From CAYVKY01 sp964452115 (GTDB lineage Bacteria; Bacteroidota; Ignavibacteria; Tepidaquicellales; Tepidaquicellaceae), in assembly GCA_964452115.1 (NCBI GenBank), contig CAYVKY010000032.1:1-19188 (forward strand): a DNA stretch of 19,188 bases, given 5' to 3'. The notes below the pieces were generated by a model. That model saw only the letters and a program-made list of their open reading frames with translations, searched no databases and was not told the DNA's origin. Of the stretch, positions 1 through 7,626 are shown one piece after another. The number at the start of each line of letters is the position of its first letter. Position 1 is the first letter of the stretch. The position numbers were made by a program, and so were the translations under genes.

Positions 1-365
1 GTGATAAAAGAAACGGAGAATGGGATATATATGCAAACGTAAGGTCATATTGGAATCCCGATAGCACAGTCGGAATTGTTCAAATCGGAACGGAAGTTCC
101 TGTGGAATATTCATTATCCCAGAATTATCCTAATCCGTTTAATCCAGTAACAAAGATAAATTTCGCAATACCGAAAGCAGGAATGGTAACAATAAGACTG
201 TATGATATACTGGGTAGAGAAATAAGCAGTATTGTAAATGAATTTAAGGCGGCAGGAACATATACAATAGATTTCAATGCAGGAAGTTTATCAAGCGGGG
301 TATATTTTTACAGAATGGAAACTAGCGGTTTCAGTGATATAAAGAAAATGATGTTATTGAAATAA
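1..365 (+). CDS. C-terminal part of a T9SS-secreted protein (type A sorting domain)
   Basis: The reading frame is open from base 3 and ends at TAA 363-365; the start lies outside the window. About 34 residues rich in W, Y, D and N precede a classical type IX secretion sorting domain: YSLSQNYPNPFNPVT, then a beta-sandwich pattern (KINFAIPKAG, VTIRLYDILGREI, GTYTIDFNAGSLSSGVYFYRM) and a KKMMLLK tail. In this family the domain directs export by the PorSS/T9SS machinery across the outer membrane and is normally cleaved off. The NYPNPFNP wording is typical of Ignavibacteria and relatives. The function of the upstream cargo cannot be told from what remains. A GTG at 102 is only an internal codon. 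The gene ends in a bidirectional terminator shared with the convergent ptsN-like gene. Confidence 0.93.
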   Translation, partial: DKRNGEWDIYANVRSYWNPDSTVGIVQIGTEVPVEYSLSQNYPNPFNPVTKINFAIPKAGMVTIRLYDILGREISSIVNEFKAAGTYTIDFNAGSLSSGVYFYRMETSGFSDIKKMMLLK

Positions 366-432
366 TAAATTTAATTTATTATTAAATAAATTCTCCATAA
401 GAACAATCTGTGAAGTAATTTCACATAATAAA

Positions 433-472
433 AATTTCATACTCCGCATTATATTCTGCGGAGTATGAAATT
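433..472. terminator. Bidirectional hairpin terminator between convergent genes
   Basis: A perfect 16-bp inverted repeat pairs 433-448 with 457-472 around an 8-base loop. Its core is CATACTCCGC / GCGGAGTATG, flanked by A/T-rich arms (AATTT / AAATT). It sits between the stop of the T9SS gene (365) and the stop of the minus-strand PTS IIA gene (496). It can therefore serve both transcripts, although the T tracts are short. Confidence 0.75.
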
Positions 473-495
473 ATGAAAATCAAAAAAGTAATAAT

Positions 496-966
496 TTATA
501 AGTCTATGTACTGCTGTTCTTCTTCGGTGAAGAATTCCAGTAATTGTTTTTTGGTTTTGGCTTTGAGAAGTTTTTCGCGGAATTCGTCTTTATTCATAAG
601 GCGGGATACTCTGCTGAGCAGTTTGATGTGAACATTCAGCAGTGTGTCTTTTCCGACAAGTAGAAATATGAGGTTCACTTTTTCATTGTCAATGGACTCG
701 AATTCAATCGGTGCTTTCAGTGTTGCAAATGAGGCAACTACATCCTGGACTGCATCGGTTTTGCCGTGCGGGATTGCAAATCTTTTTCCTACTCCTGTGC
801 TTACAAGTTTCTCCCTCTCGAATACACATTTTTTCACTTCTTCGAGATCAATTATCTTCCCCGATTTTGCGGCTAAATCAATCAACTGATTGATTGCATC
901 ATTCTTGTCCTTAGCGGCAAGCTTGACGCCGATTACATCCTCTGAAAGGATTTCACTTATTTTCAT
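496..966 (-). CDS. ptsN: PTS EIIA domain protein, fructose/nitrogen-regulatory type
   Basis: A 156-residue single-domain protein of the PTS EIIA type 2 family, the usual length for EIIA-Ntr. The phospho-acceptor histidine is His67 in the motif STGVGKRFAIPHGKT. A second conserved histidine is His113 (LLNVHIKLLSRV). Family members take phosphate from HPr or NPr; stand-alone forms are usually regulatory rather than sugar transporting. No EI, HPr or EIIB/C gene is in the window, which favours a regulatory role (inference). The gene starts 10 bases after the stop of the upstream GDP-mannose pyrophosphorylase-like gene, so the two are very likely cotranscribed. It is the last gene before the 433-472 hairpin. 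The symbol reflects family resemblance, not demonstrated orthology. Confidence 0.88.
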   Translation of the reverse strand: MKISEILSEDVIGVKLAAKDKNDAINQLIDLAAKSGKIIDLEEVKKCVFEREKLVSTGVGKRFAIPHGKTDAVQDVVASFATLKAPIEFESIDNEKVNLIFLLVGKDTLLNVHIKLLSRVSRLMNKDEFREKLLKAKTKKQLLEFFTEEEQQYIDL

Positions 967-976
967 TTTATTATTT

Positions 977-3415
977 TTATTTTGTTATATAGTTTGCAAT
1001 TTTATTAATGTATTCCTCAAGCACCTTATCCGTGCGCTGAGGTTCTGATGTCTCTACATATAAGTTTACACAGTCTGCAATTTTATCCGGAATGCAAAGT
1101 ACTGTGTCGGTTTCGTTCAGAAATATCTTCACACCGTCTATTAACTGCTGCGGATACTGCATCGTGTCTTCCATAAACTTTCTCATCACTTTTCCTTTTT
1201 CTTCCTTGGCACATGGCAGAACATACTTTTTCATCGAGAGCTTCGGAATTTCATCGTCGAGCTGACTGATGGTTTTATCCGTATATGACAACAGTTCAAG
1301 AATCTTCGAAATTGAAAACATTCCGTCAGTGGCGTACAGATATTCGGGGAATAGGAATCCCCTTCTTGTTCCGCCTGCAAATCTGACTTCCTTGTCTTCG
1401 CATGCAACCATCATAGAGTAATGCGTGTTCTTTACGCGGATAACCTCAGTGCCGTATTCTTTGGCAATCAAATCCACTTCGCCCGTTGCCTGAACCGGTA
1501 TTGCAATTTTTTTCGTACCGGGATTTACGCTCAGGAAAAGTTTCAGCACAATAGACAAGGACCTGTCATCCGACAGCACTTTGCCTTCGTTAGTGCAAAT
1601 CCAAATCTTTTCGCCGCCTGCGTCAATCATAAAGCCGTAGTCAAAGTTCAGCGACTTAACAACAAAAGTAAATTTTTCCTGTGCAAGTGCGAACTCCTCG
1701 GCATCGCGAGTGATTTTATCTTTATCCAGATGAGCGGATAATGATACCACTTCGCACTTAAAATCTCCGAGTATAGTGGGAAATATAGTGGAAGTAATTC
1801 CATAAGAATAGTCAATCACGAGTTTAAATCTTTTTTTGGCAATTGCATTTACATCTATGCAGTTAAGAAAATTAGCACGGTATTTGTCGTTTGTTCTTTC
1901 GGGATACCTGAGCGAGCCGACATTCATATAGTCCGCCCTTTCATATTCATCGCTGAAAAAGAGGCGCTCGATGGATTTGGTTTTATTACCGCTGAGGTCT
2001 TTGCCGTCTTTGTCGAAGAATATTATATCGGTGATATCTTTGTCAAAAGGCGACTTGCGCACGAATATTCCGCCTGCCGCATTGCCGTTTTTGAGTTCCT
2101 GCCTCATCATCGGAATCGGTATCACCTGCAGGTCTGCCACCGTCACTCCGCCTGAAAGTATTCCGCTTGTGATTGACCGCTTTATCATATTGGAAATATC
2201 GTCAATATCCCTGCCGACAATGACCGTTTTATTTTTCCCGACATAAGCGCCGTACACCGAGCCGAGCTTTGCGGAGAATTCCGGATTTATCTGAAGGTTC
2301 GAGAGCCCGGATATGCGCGAGTCCGTGAAAAGTTCATTGAAGAAAGTATCTTCATATATAAGGCTTCGCGTAACCTTGGCATAGTTGCTGACGGTTTTTT
2401 TATTCCAGATTTTCAGACTCGAACTTATGAATGCCTGCTTGCCGATGTCGCAGTCGTCTCCGATGAACACATAATCATTTATCTTTACACCTTCGCCGAT
2501 TTTTGTATTCTTTCCGATTACGTCAAAAAGCACAGAAGTGTTATCATCAATTTTTACATCATCCCATATAACCGAATCCTTAATAGTTACCCCTCTGCCG
2601 AGAAATACATTATTTCCGATTATGCTGTTTTCGATTGTCACTCCGGGACTGATTTTTGCAGACGGACTGACACAGTTGCCGTAATAGTCGCGTGCCTTGA
2701 TGTGTCCGATTTTATCGGCGAGCACATCGTGATTTGCACTGAGGTATTCCTCAAGGTTGCCGACGTCGCGCCAGTAGCCCGGAGTTTTATATCCGTATAT
2801 CGGAATATCATTACCGAGCAAACCCGGGAATAAGTCTTTTGAAAAATCGTAATTTTCTCCTTCGGGAATATGACTGAAAATTTCCCTGCTGAAATAATAT
2901 ATTCCCGTGTTTATCGTATCGGAAAAAATTTCAGATGAAAGCGGCTTTTCAAGAAACCGCACAATCCGTGATTCATTGTCCGTCAGCACGATGCCGTACT
3001 GCACGGGGTTGTCCGAGCTGTAAAGCGAAATTGTGGCAAGAGATTTTTTTGCTTTGTGGAAATTGTAAAAATCTGTGAGATTGAAATTAGTAAGCACATC
3101 GCCGCTTATAACGAGAAAATCATCTTTGATATACTTTTCTGAAAATTTCACCGCTCCCGCCGTGCCGTAATCTTTATCCGGCAGAACATAATCTATCTTA
3201 ACTCCGAATTTGCTGCCGTCGCCGAAATAATTTTTAATCGTATCCGGCTGATAATAAAGAAGCAGTACAAATTCTTTTATGTTGTGTTTCTTAAGAAGAT
3301 TAAAAAGGTGCTCAAGCATCGGCTTATTAGCCACAGGCACCATTGGCTTAGGAATATTATTGGTAAGGGGTCTAAGCCTCGTTCCGAACCCGCCTGCCAT
3401 TACTACGGCTTGCAC
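977..3415 (-). CDS. Mannose-1-phosphate guanylyltransferase / phosphomannomutase-like fusion
   Basis: An 812-residue three-part protein. Residues 1-235 form a nucleotidyltransferase domain with the signature AGGFGTRLRPLT (7-18), KP at 23-24, SGD at 104-106 (metal-binding Asp106) and an EKP motif at 156-158. Residues about 250-345 carry left-handed beta-helix hexapeptides (ISPGVTIENSIIGNNVFLGR). Residues about 375-812 resemble the phosphoglucomutase/phosphomannomutase fold. The first part is expected to make GDP-mannose, or another NDP-sugar, from sugar-1-phosphate for surface polysaccharide. The mutase part lacks the usual catalytic motifs. The TASHNP phosphoserine loop is replaced by VRKSPFDKD (452-460), and the DGDxDR metal loop by IDAGGEK (597-603). 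Similar degenerate fusions are known, so mutase activity is doubtful. The gene follows lemA by 28 bases (alternative lemA starts do not affect this) and precedes the PTS IIA gene by 10. Confidence 0.9.
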   Translation of the reverse strand: MQAVVMAGGFGTRLRPLTNNIPKPMVPVANKPMLEHLFNLLKKHNIKEFVLLLYYQPDTIKNYFGDGSKFGVKIDYVLPDKDYGTAGAVKFSEKYIKDDFLVISGDVLTNFNLTDFYNFHKAKKSLATISLYSSDNPVQYGIVLTDNESRIVRFLEKPLSSEIFSDTINTGIYYFSREIFSHIPEGENYDFSKDLFPGLLGNDIPIYGYKTPGYWRDVGNLEEYLSANHDVLADKIGHIKARDYYGNCVSPSAKISPGVTIENSIIGNNVFLGRGVTIKDSVIWDDVKIDDNTSVLFDVIGKNTKIGEGVKINDYVFIGDDCDIGKQAFISSSLKIWNKKTVSNYAKVTRSLIYEDTFFNELFTDSRISGLSNLQINPEFSAKLGSVYGAYVGKNKTVIVGRDIDDISNMIKRSITSGILSGGVTVADLQVIPIPMMRQELKNGNAAGGIFVRKSPFDKDITDIIFFDKDGKDLSGNKTKSIERLFFSDEYERADYMNVGSLRYPERTNDKYRANFLNCIDVNAIAKKRFKLVIDYSYGITSTIFPTILGDFKCEVVSLSAHLDKDKITRDAEEFALAQEKFTFVVKSLNFDYGFMIDAGGEKIWICTNEGKVLSDDRSLSIVLKLFLSVNPGTKKIAIPVQATGEVDLIAKEYGTEVIRVKNTHYSMMVACEDKEVRFAGGTRRGFLFPEYLYATDGMFSISKILELLSYTDKTISQLDDEIPKLSMKKYVLPCAKEEKGKVMRKFMEDTMQYPQQLIDGVKIFLNETDTVLCIPDKIADCVNLYVETSEPQRTDKVLEEYINKIANYITK

Positions 3416-3443
3416 AATACTATACGTTTAGTTTATAATTAGT

Positions 3444-4061
3444 CTATTTCTTTTCTTCGGGCTTACCATTAAAATCAAATTTCACGTCAGGTGCATTTTC
3501 ACTTCCTTCTTTGGCTTTGAAATATTCTTTTTCCTTAAATCCAAACATCTTTGCGACTATAACTCTCGGAAATGTGCGCGTGCTTGTGTTGTATTCCTGA
3601 ACCGCTTCATTAAACTTTTTACGCTCTACAGCGATTCTGTTTTCCGTACCTTCAAGCTGTGACTGCAATTGCAGGAAATTTTCATTTGCTTTAAGCTGAG
3701 GATAATTTTCCGAAACTACAAGCAGCCGCGAAAGTGCACTGCCTAACTGGTCCTGCGCCTTCTGATACTGGGCAAACTTGTCGGGGTCGGAAAGGTCTTC
3801 GGGCTTCAGTGTCATTTGTCCTACGTGACTTCTTGCTTCGGTAACCTGCGTCATCACCGACTTTTCAAAATTTGCAACGCCTTCGACAGTTTTCACGAGA
3901 TTCGGAATCAGGTCCATACGCCTCTGATACTGGTTCTGAACCTGCGCCCACGCCTGATTTACTTTTTCATCAAGGCTCACAAGCGTATTATAGCCGCATC
4001 CGTAAAAGCTGCTGAATATAAAAAGAATTAAAATGCCGAATAATGCTTTTGATTTTCTCAT
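3444..4061 (-). CDS. lemA: LemA family lipoprotein
   Basis: A 205-residue LemA-family protein. The N-terminus has a short basic stretch and a hydrophobic segment (ALFGILILFIFSSF), followed by Cys-Gly-Tyr-Asn. The cysteine after FYG is the likely lipidation site, although the lipobox is not canonical. The family core follows: VNQAWAQVQNQYQRRMDLIP, NLVKTVEGVANFE, then a long helical coiled region (TEARSHVGQM, LLVVSENYPQLKANENFLQL, ENRIAVERKKFNEAVQEYN). The biochemical role of LemA proteins is not settled. I use ATG 4061 rather than the in-frame TTG at 4079 because it gives a normal signal-peptide start. It is the first gene of a minus-strand unit and is divergent from icd across about 130 bp of very AT-rich sequence that must hold both promoters; I could not pick a convincing promoter there. 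Confidence 0.9.
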   Translation of the reverse strand: MRKSKALFGILILFIFSSFYGCGYNTLVSLDEKVNQAWAQVQNQYQRRMDLIPNLVKTVEGVANFEKSVMTQVTEARSHVGQMTLKPEDLSDPDKFAQYQKAQDQLGSALSRLLVVSENYPQLKANENFLQLQSQLEGTENRIAVERKKFNEAVQEYNTSTRTFPRVIVAKMFGFKEKEYFKAKEGSENAPDVKFDFNGKPEEKK

Positions 4062-4193
4062 AACTTTTAATTTAAACAAAAATACAACTTTTTAAATTTT
4101 AAAAAACTATATATTGTTATGTATATTAACTGTACAAATGTATATAAAAATTGTAAAATAATTAATAAATTAGAATAACTTAATCATTACCAG

Positions 4194-5657
4194 ATGAGCA
4201 CACTAATTCCAATTACTGTAGCATACGGAGACGGCATCGGTCCCGAGATTATGGAAGCATCGCTTCGCATTATCCAGACAGCGGGAGCAGCCATCGACAT
4301 CGAAACTATTGAAATCGGAGAGAAGGTATATCTGCGAGGCGTTTCCGAAGGAATCGAACCTTCAGCGTGGGACTCACTCCGGCGTACAAAAGTTTTTTTC
4401 AAGGCGCCGGTTACCACACCGCAGGGAGGCGGATATAAAAGTCTGAATGTAACTGTCAGAAAAGCACTCGGACTCTACGCAAACGTGAGGCCGTGCGTGT
4501 CGTATCATCCGTTTGTAGAAACCAAATATCCGGATATGGATTTGGTAGTAATCAGGGAAAATGAAGAAGACTTATATGCGGGTATCGAATACAGACAGAC
4601 ACATAATGTGTATCAGGGATTGAAACTTATTTCCCGTCAGGGTTCGGAAAAAATAATTCGCTATGCATTTGAATTTGCAAAAGACAATAACCGCAGAAAA
4701 GTTTCCTGCTTTGTAAAAGACAACATTATGAAACTCACGGACGGCATATTCCACAAAGTGTTTGATGAGATTGCGAGGGAATATCCCGGGATTGAAAATG
4801 AAACATGGATTGTGGATATAGGTGCGGCAAAAATGGCAACCGCGCCCGGAAATTTTGATGTTATTGTAATGGAAAATCTCTACGGCGACATTATTTCCGA
4901 CGTTGCCGCTCAAATGACAGGTTCGGTGGGAATTGCAGGTTCGTCCAATATCGGCGAACACGCGGCAATGTTTGAGGCAATTCACGGCTCGGCTCCGCGA
5001 CACGCAGGAAAGAATGATGCGAACCCGTCCGGCTTGCTTCTGGGTGCTGTGCTTATGCTGAATCACATCGGACAGTATGACGTGGCATCAACGGTGCACA
5101 ATGCATTTCTGAAAACCATTGAAGACGGCGTGCATACCTATGATATCTTTAAACAGGGCGTGAGTAAAAAATCCGTAAGCACAATTGAATTCACGAATGC
5201 GGTGATTTCGAGGCTGGGTAAAGAACCTGAGGTGCTGAAAGCGGTGCATTACAAACCGGAGGAAGTAAGCGACTCCCCTGACGTGAGGCACGTTCCCGAA
5301 AAAATAAATTATGTGAAAGACCTCGTCGGTACAGACGTTTACGTGGACTGGAACACCGGGACACCTGATGACCTGGCTGATATGATTAAAACCGCAGCAA
5401 CGGAAAATCTTGTATTGACATTCATCAGTAACCGCGGTACAAAAGTGTGGCCGCTCGGTGTGCCTGAAACTTTCTGCTCGGAGCAATGGCGCTGCAGATT
5501 TCTCAGAAAGGCAGCCGACAGAATAATAAAACATACGGAAATCATTCAACTATTAAATAAAATAAACGAACTCGGATTCGATTTTATTCAGACGGAGAAT
5601 TTGTACAATTTCAGCGGCGAACCGGGATATTCGGATGCAGAAAAACCTGCTAAATAA
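4194..5657 (+). CDS. icd: NADP-type isocitrate dehydrogenase (Thermus/Rickettsia-like, long form)
   Basis: A 487-residue TCA-cycle enzyme converting isocitrate to 2-oxoglutarate. The fold signature begins at residue 7 (ITVAYGDGIGPEI). The substrate-binding segment is GGGYKSLNVTVRK, with Ser83, Asn85 and Arg89; Arg99 lies in NVRP and Arg121 in RENEEDLYAG. KDN at 175-177 fits the conserved Lys site. The metal aspartates are in NLYGDIISD (Asp232, Asp236). The coenzyme loop is GSAPRHAGKNDANPSG. The extra C-terminal domain, from about residue 345 with ISNRGTKVWP and WRCRF, matches the longer Thermus/Rickettsia form rather than the roughly 415-residue E. coli type. NADP preference is inferred from the family. 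It starts at ATG 4194 and leads a likely operon, with the next start 6 bases after its stop. Confidence 0.93.
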   Translation: MSTLIPITVAYGDGIGPEIMEASLRIIQTAGAAIDIETIEIGEKVYLRGVSEGIEPSAWDSLRRTKVFFKAPVTTPQGGGYKSLNVTVRKALGLYANVRPCVSYHPFVETKYPDMDLVVIRENEEDLYAGIEYRQTHNVYQGLKLISRQGSEKIIRYAFEFAKDNNRRKVSCFVKDNIMKLTDGIFHKVFDEIAREYPGIENETWIVDIGAAKMATAPGNFDVIVMENLYGDIISDVAAQMTGSVGIAGSSNIGEHAAMFEAIHGSAPRHAGKNDANPSGLLLGAVLMLNHIGQYDVASTVHNAFLKTIEDGVHTYDIFKQGVSKKSVSTIEFTNAVISRLGKEPEVLKAVHYKPEEVSDSPDVRHVPEKINYVKDLVGTDVYVDWNTGTPDDLADMIKTAATENLVLTFISNRGTKVWPLGVPETFCSEQWRCRFLRKAADRIIKHTEIIQLLNKINELGFDFIQTENLYNFSGEPGYSDAEKPAK

Positions 5658-5663
5658 AATAAA

Positions 5664-5954
5664 ATGGATAAACTAAATTTAGAAAATCTTAAAAAATCTT
5701 TAATCGAACTCAAAGGCTGGAGAGTTGACGGAATATCAATTAAAAAAAATTTTAAGACTAAGGGTTTCCCTGAAACGCTTGGTCTTGTAACTGCAATCGG
5801 CGCGCTTTGTCAGGCACACGACCACCATCCGGATTATATCACATTCGGATATGCGGACATTGAAATTTCATTTTCGACTCATTCTGCCGGAGGTGTAACA
5901 ACGAAAGATATAAAAATTGCCAAAGAAATTGATGCATTAAATTTTGCTGACTGA
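5664..5954 (+). CDS. phhB: Pterin-4a-carbinolamine dehydratase
   Basis: A 96-residue protein of normal family length. The active-site motif is CQAHDHHPDY (residues 49-58), with the paired histidines His54-His55 before Pro56. The second signature is THSAGGVTTKDIKIAKEID (72-90). The position usually held by Glu in the AExxxHHP pattern is Gln50 here. The enzyme dehydrates 4a-hydroxytetrahydropterin, supporting pterin-dependent hydroxylases; members occur widely without a hydroxylase partner, and none is visible here. It lies 6 bases after icd and overlaps the chrA start by 11 bases, so translation is probably coupled. Confidence 0.9.
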   Translation: MDKLNLENLKKSLIELKGWRVDGISIKKNFKTKGFPETLGLVTAIGALCQAHDHHPDYITFGYADIEISFSTHSAGGVTTKDIKIAKEIDALNFAD

Positions 5955-7062
5955 TATACTGAAATATTTTTTGTACCTTGGATTAACTGCATTTGGCGGA
6001 CCGCTTGCGATTATAAATTCGATGCGCGAGGATATAGTTTACAAAAAGAAATGGGTTTCCGCCGAAGACTTTGAACATTATATCGGCTACACTCAGATAG
6101 CGCCCGGACCAATTGCGTTCCAGATGTCCTGCCATGTCGGATATCACCTGAAGAAAATCCCCGGAGCAATTTTAGCCGGCTTTGGAGTGATATTTCCGTC
6201 ATTTTTATTAGTGCTGATACTCTCAGTTGTTTATATGCTTTTCGGTACAATAGATTTTATCAGATTCGCACTCTACGGCATAAGCCCCGTTATCATCGCA
6301 ATTATTCTGAGTTCGGGTATGAAACTCGGAAAAAGCATTTTTAAAAAAGATTACCTTCTGTATCTGATATTTTTTTCCGTAATTGCAATTTATCTTTTCC
6401 TGAAAGTTCATTTACTGATTTTGATTCTTGGCTCCGGCGTATTCGCAATTATTGCATACTCAATACTCAATAATAAACCCCGGAACCTGAATTCGGTTTT
6501 TCCGTTTATGTCAATTCCGCTTTTTTTTCAGAATGTAAATTTTTCCGACCTCGCTTATGTATTTCTGAAAACGGGCGCGCTCACTTACGGCAGCGGATTC
6601 GTAATTGTCGGTGTTTTGCAGCAGGAAGTTGTTGACATACACAAATGGCTTACCCCGCAGCAATTAATTGACGGAATTGCATTCGGGCAGATTACCCCGG
6701 GACCTGTTGTGATGACATCCACGTTTATAGGATATATGACATCCGGCATTTTCGGTTCGGTAGTTGCCACAATGTGTATATTCATACCCACATTTATTTT
6801 TGTTATCATCATAGCCAAATGGCTCAAGCGCTTCAGACACAATTTCTATTTCCAGAGTTTCATCAAAGGTGCAAATGCCGCCGCCATCGGCGCCATACTT
6901 GCCACAGCCGTTCTCCTCTCCAAAAGCGCAGTCATAGACATCCCCACAATAATTTTATTTCTTGTTTCCGCATATCTACTCTTCTTCACAAAACTCCATT
7001 CATTATATCTCATCGTTTCCTCCGCCGCCCTCGGCATCCTGATAAAATTACTCCTGATTTAA
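5944..7062 (+). CDS. chrA: Chromate transporter family protein ChrA (two-domain, long chain)
   Basis: A 372-residue membrane protein with two homologous CHR halves. The N-half has LGLTAFGGPLAIINSM and YTQIAPGPIAFQMS; the C-half has FLKTGALTYGSGFVIVGVLQ and FGQITPGPVVMTSTFIGY. Long hydrophobic helices fill the rest, for example AGFGVIFPSFLLVLILSVVY and LHLLILILGS-like segments. Family members export chromate; in organisms without chromate exposure the natural substrate may be another oxyanion (inference). The frame is closed by TAA at 5938-5940, so the start must be TTG 5944 or the adjacent ATT 5941, inside the end of phhB. That overlap suggests translational coupling. There is no chrB regulator nearby. 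A large palindrome begins 4 bases after the stop. Confidence 0.9.
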   Translation: MLTDILKYFLYLGLTAFGGPLAIINSMREDIVYKKKWVSAEDFEHYIGYTQIAPGPIAFQMSCHVGYHLKKIPGAILAGFGVIFPSFLLVLILSVVYMLFGTIDFIRFALYGISPVIIAIILSSGMKLGKSIFKKDYLLYLIFFSVIAIYLFLKVHLLILILGSGVFAIIAYSILNNKPRNLNSVFPFMSIPLFFQNVNFSDLAYVFLKTGALTYGSGFVIVGVLQQEVVDIHKWLTPQQLIDGIAFGQITPGPVVMTSTFIGYMTSGIFGSVVATMCIFIPTFIFVIIIAKWLKRFRHNFYFQSFIKGANAAAIGAILATAVLLSKSAVIDIPTIILFLVSAYLLFFTKLHSLYLIVSSAALGILIKLLLI

Positions 7063-7066
7063 TTTT

Positions 7067-7108
7067 TGTACATTGGTAATGTACAATATTGTACATTACT
7101 AATATACA
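7067..7108. repeat. 42-bp near-perfect palindrome after chrA
   Basis: The central 24 bp (7076-7099, GTAATGTACAAT | ATTGTACATTAC) are perfectly palindromic. Pairing continues outward through one G.T pair (7075/7100) and one mismatch (7071/7104) to 7067/7108. It begins 4 bases after the chrA stop and could act as a transcript end, though no T run follows. Its TGTAC-rich half-sites would also suit a dimeric DNA-binding protein. Confidence 0.6.
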
Positions 7109-7109
7109 T

Positions 7110-7428
7110 AATTGGTTCTGAGAGCGGGTAACGGCGAGCCCGGTCCAAACGCGAGCGTGCGTTAATGCGTTTTGAACATTGTGCCGTCACTCCGGAGCCG
7201 GTGCAAAACCCCTCACGCATCCCTCGTGCTTCCGAGTACTCGGAACTCCGGCTGCAGCACGCACATCCTATTTACCGGCATTTATTCTATGATTAAGTTT
7301 TCTCAAAACCAAAATTATCCCGTTCTCTCGGCTGCACCACTGCTGTACAAAATAAACCGGGAACTTTAACAAATTAAACAATAAAGCTTAATTTCAGCAA
7401 TTATTTTTATGAATATTACATTTTCCTG
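7110..7428. other. Gene-free, partly GC-rich stretch with multiple hairpins
   Basis: No convincing gene is present; a 65-codon frame at 7172-7369 has no recognisable protein character. Between about 7120 and 7270 the sequence is visibly richer in G+C than the surrounding DNA and is full of complementary pairs. These include AAACGC 7147-7152 with GCGTTT 7167-7172, a perfect 16-bp palindrome TTCCGAGTACTCGGAA at 7230-7245, and CGTGCT 7225-7230 with AGCACG 7256-7261 enclosing it. The rest (7270-7428) is AT-rich with nothing I can name. Confidence 0.5.
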
Positions 7429-7458
7429 ATGAATCCCCCTAACTGTTTACCACAAACG

Positions 7459-7534
7459 AAAACCCCCGCAGGGGGTGACATAATTGTAGCACGTTTGTAT
7501 AGTTTTAATAAAACCCCCGGAGGGGGTGACATAT
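7459..7534 (-). repeat. Inverted-orientation copies of the CCCCTCCGGGG repeat (two units)
   Basis: Two copies of a short hairpin unit, with cores at 7463-7475 (CCCCC-GCA-GGGGG) and 7514-7526 (CCCCC-GGA-GGGGG), 51 bases apart. Each is followed by TGACAT. They are the reverse complement of the units at 7627-7750: the loop reads GGA here but TCC there, and TGACAT here reads ATGTCA there. Together the two sets form a large inverted arrangement around an AT-rich centre that carries its own small hairpin, TGTTCAA 7573-7579 with TTGAACA 7585-7591. Confidence 0.75.
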
Positions 7535-7626
7535 TTTCTATCTTTATTAAACATTATTTTTTGCATTTGAAATGTTCAATTCAGTTGAACAAAATCATAC
7601 AATTTAATCAGTATATTGTAAATATT

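Noticed and set aside
7172..7369. 65-codon open reading frame after chrA
   Set aside because: It lies in the hairpin-rich GC patch, has no protein-like pattern and no supporting start signals.
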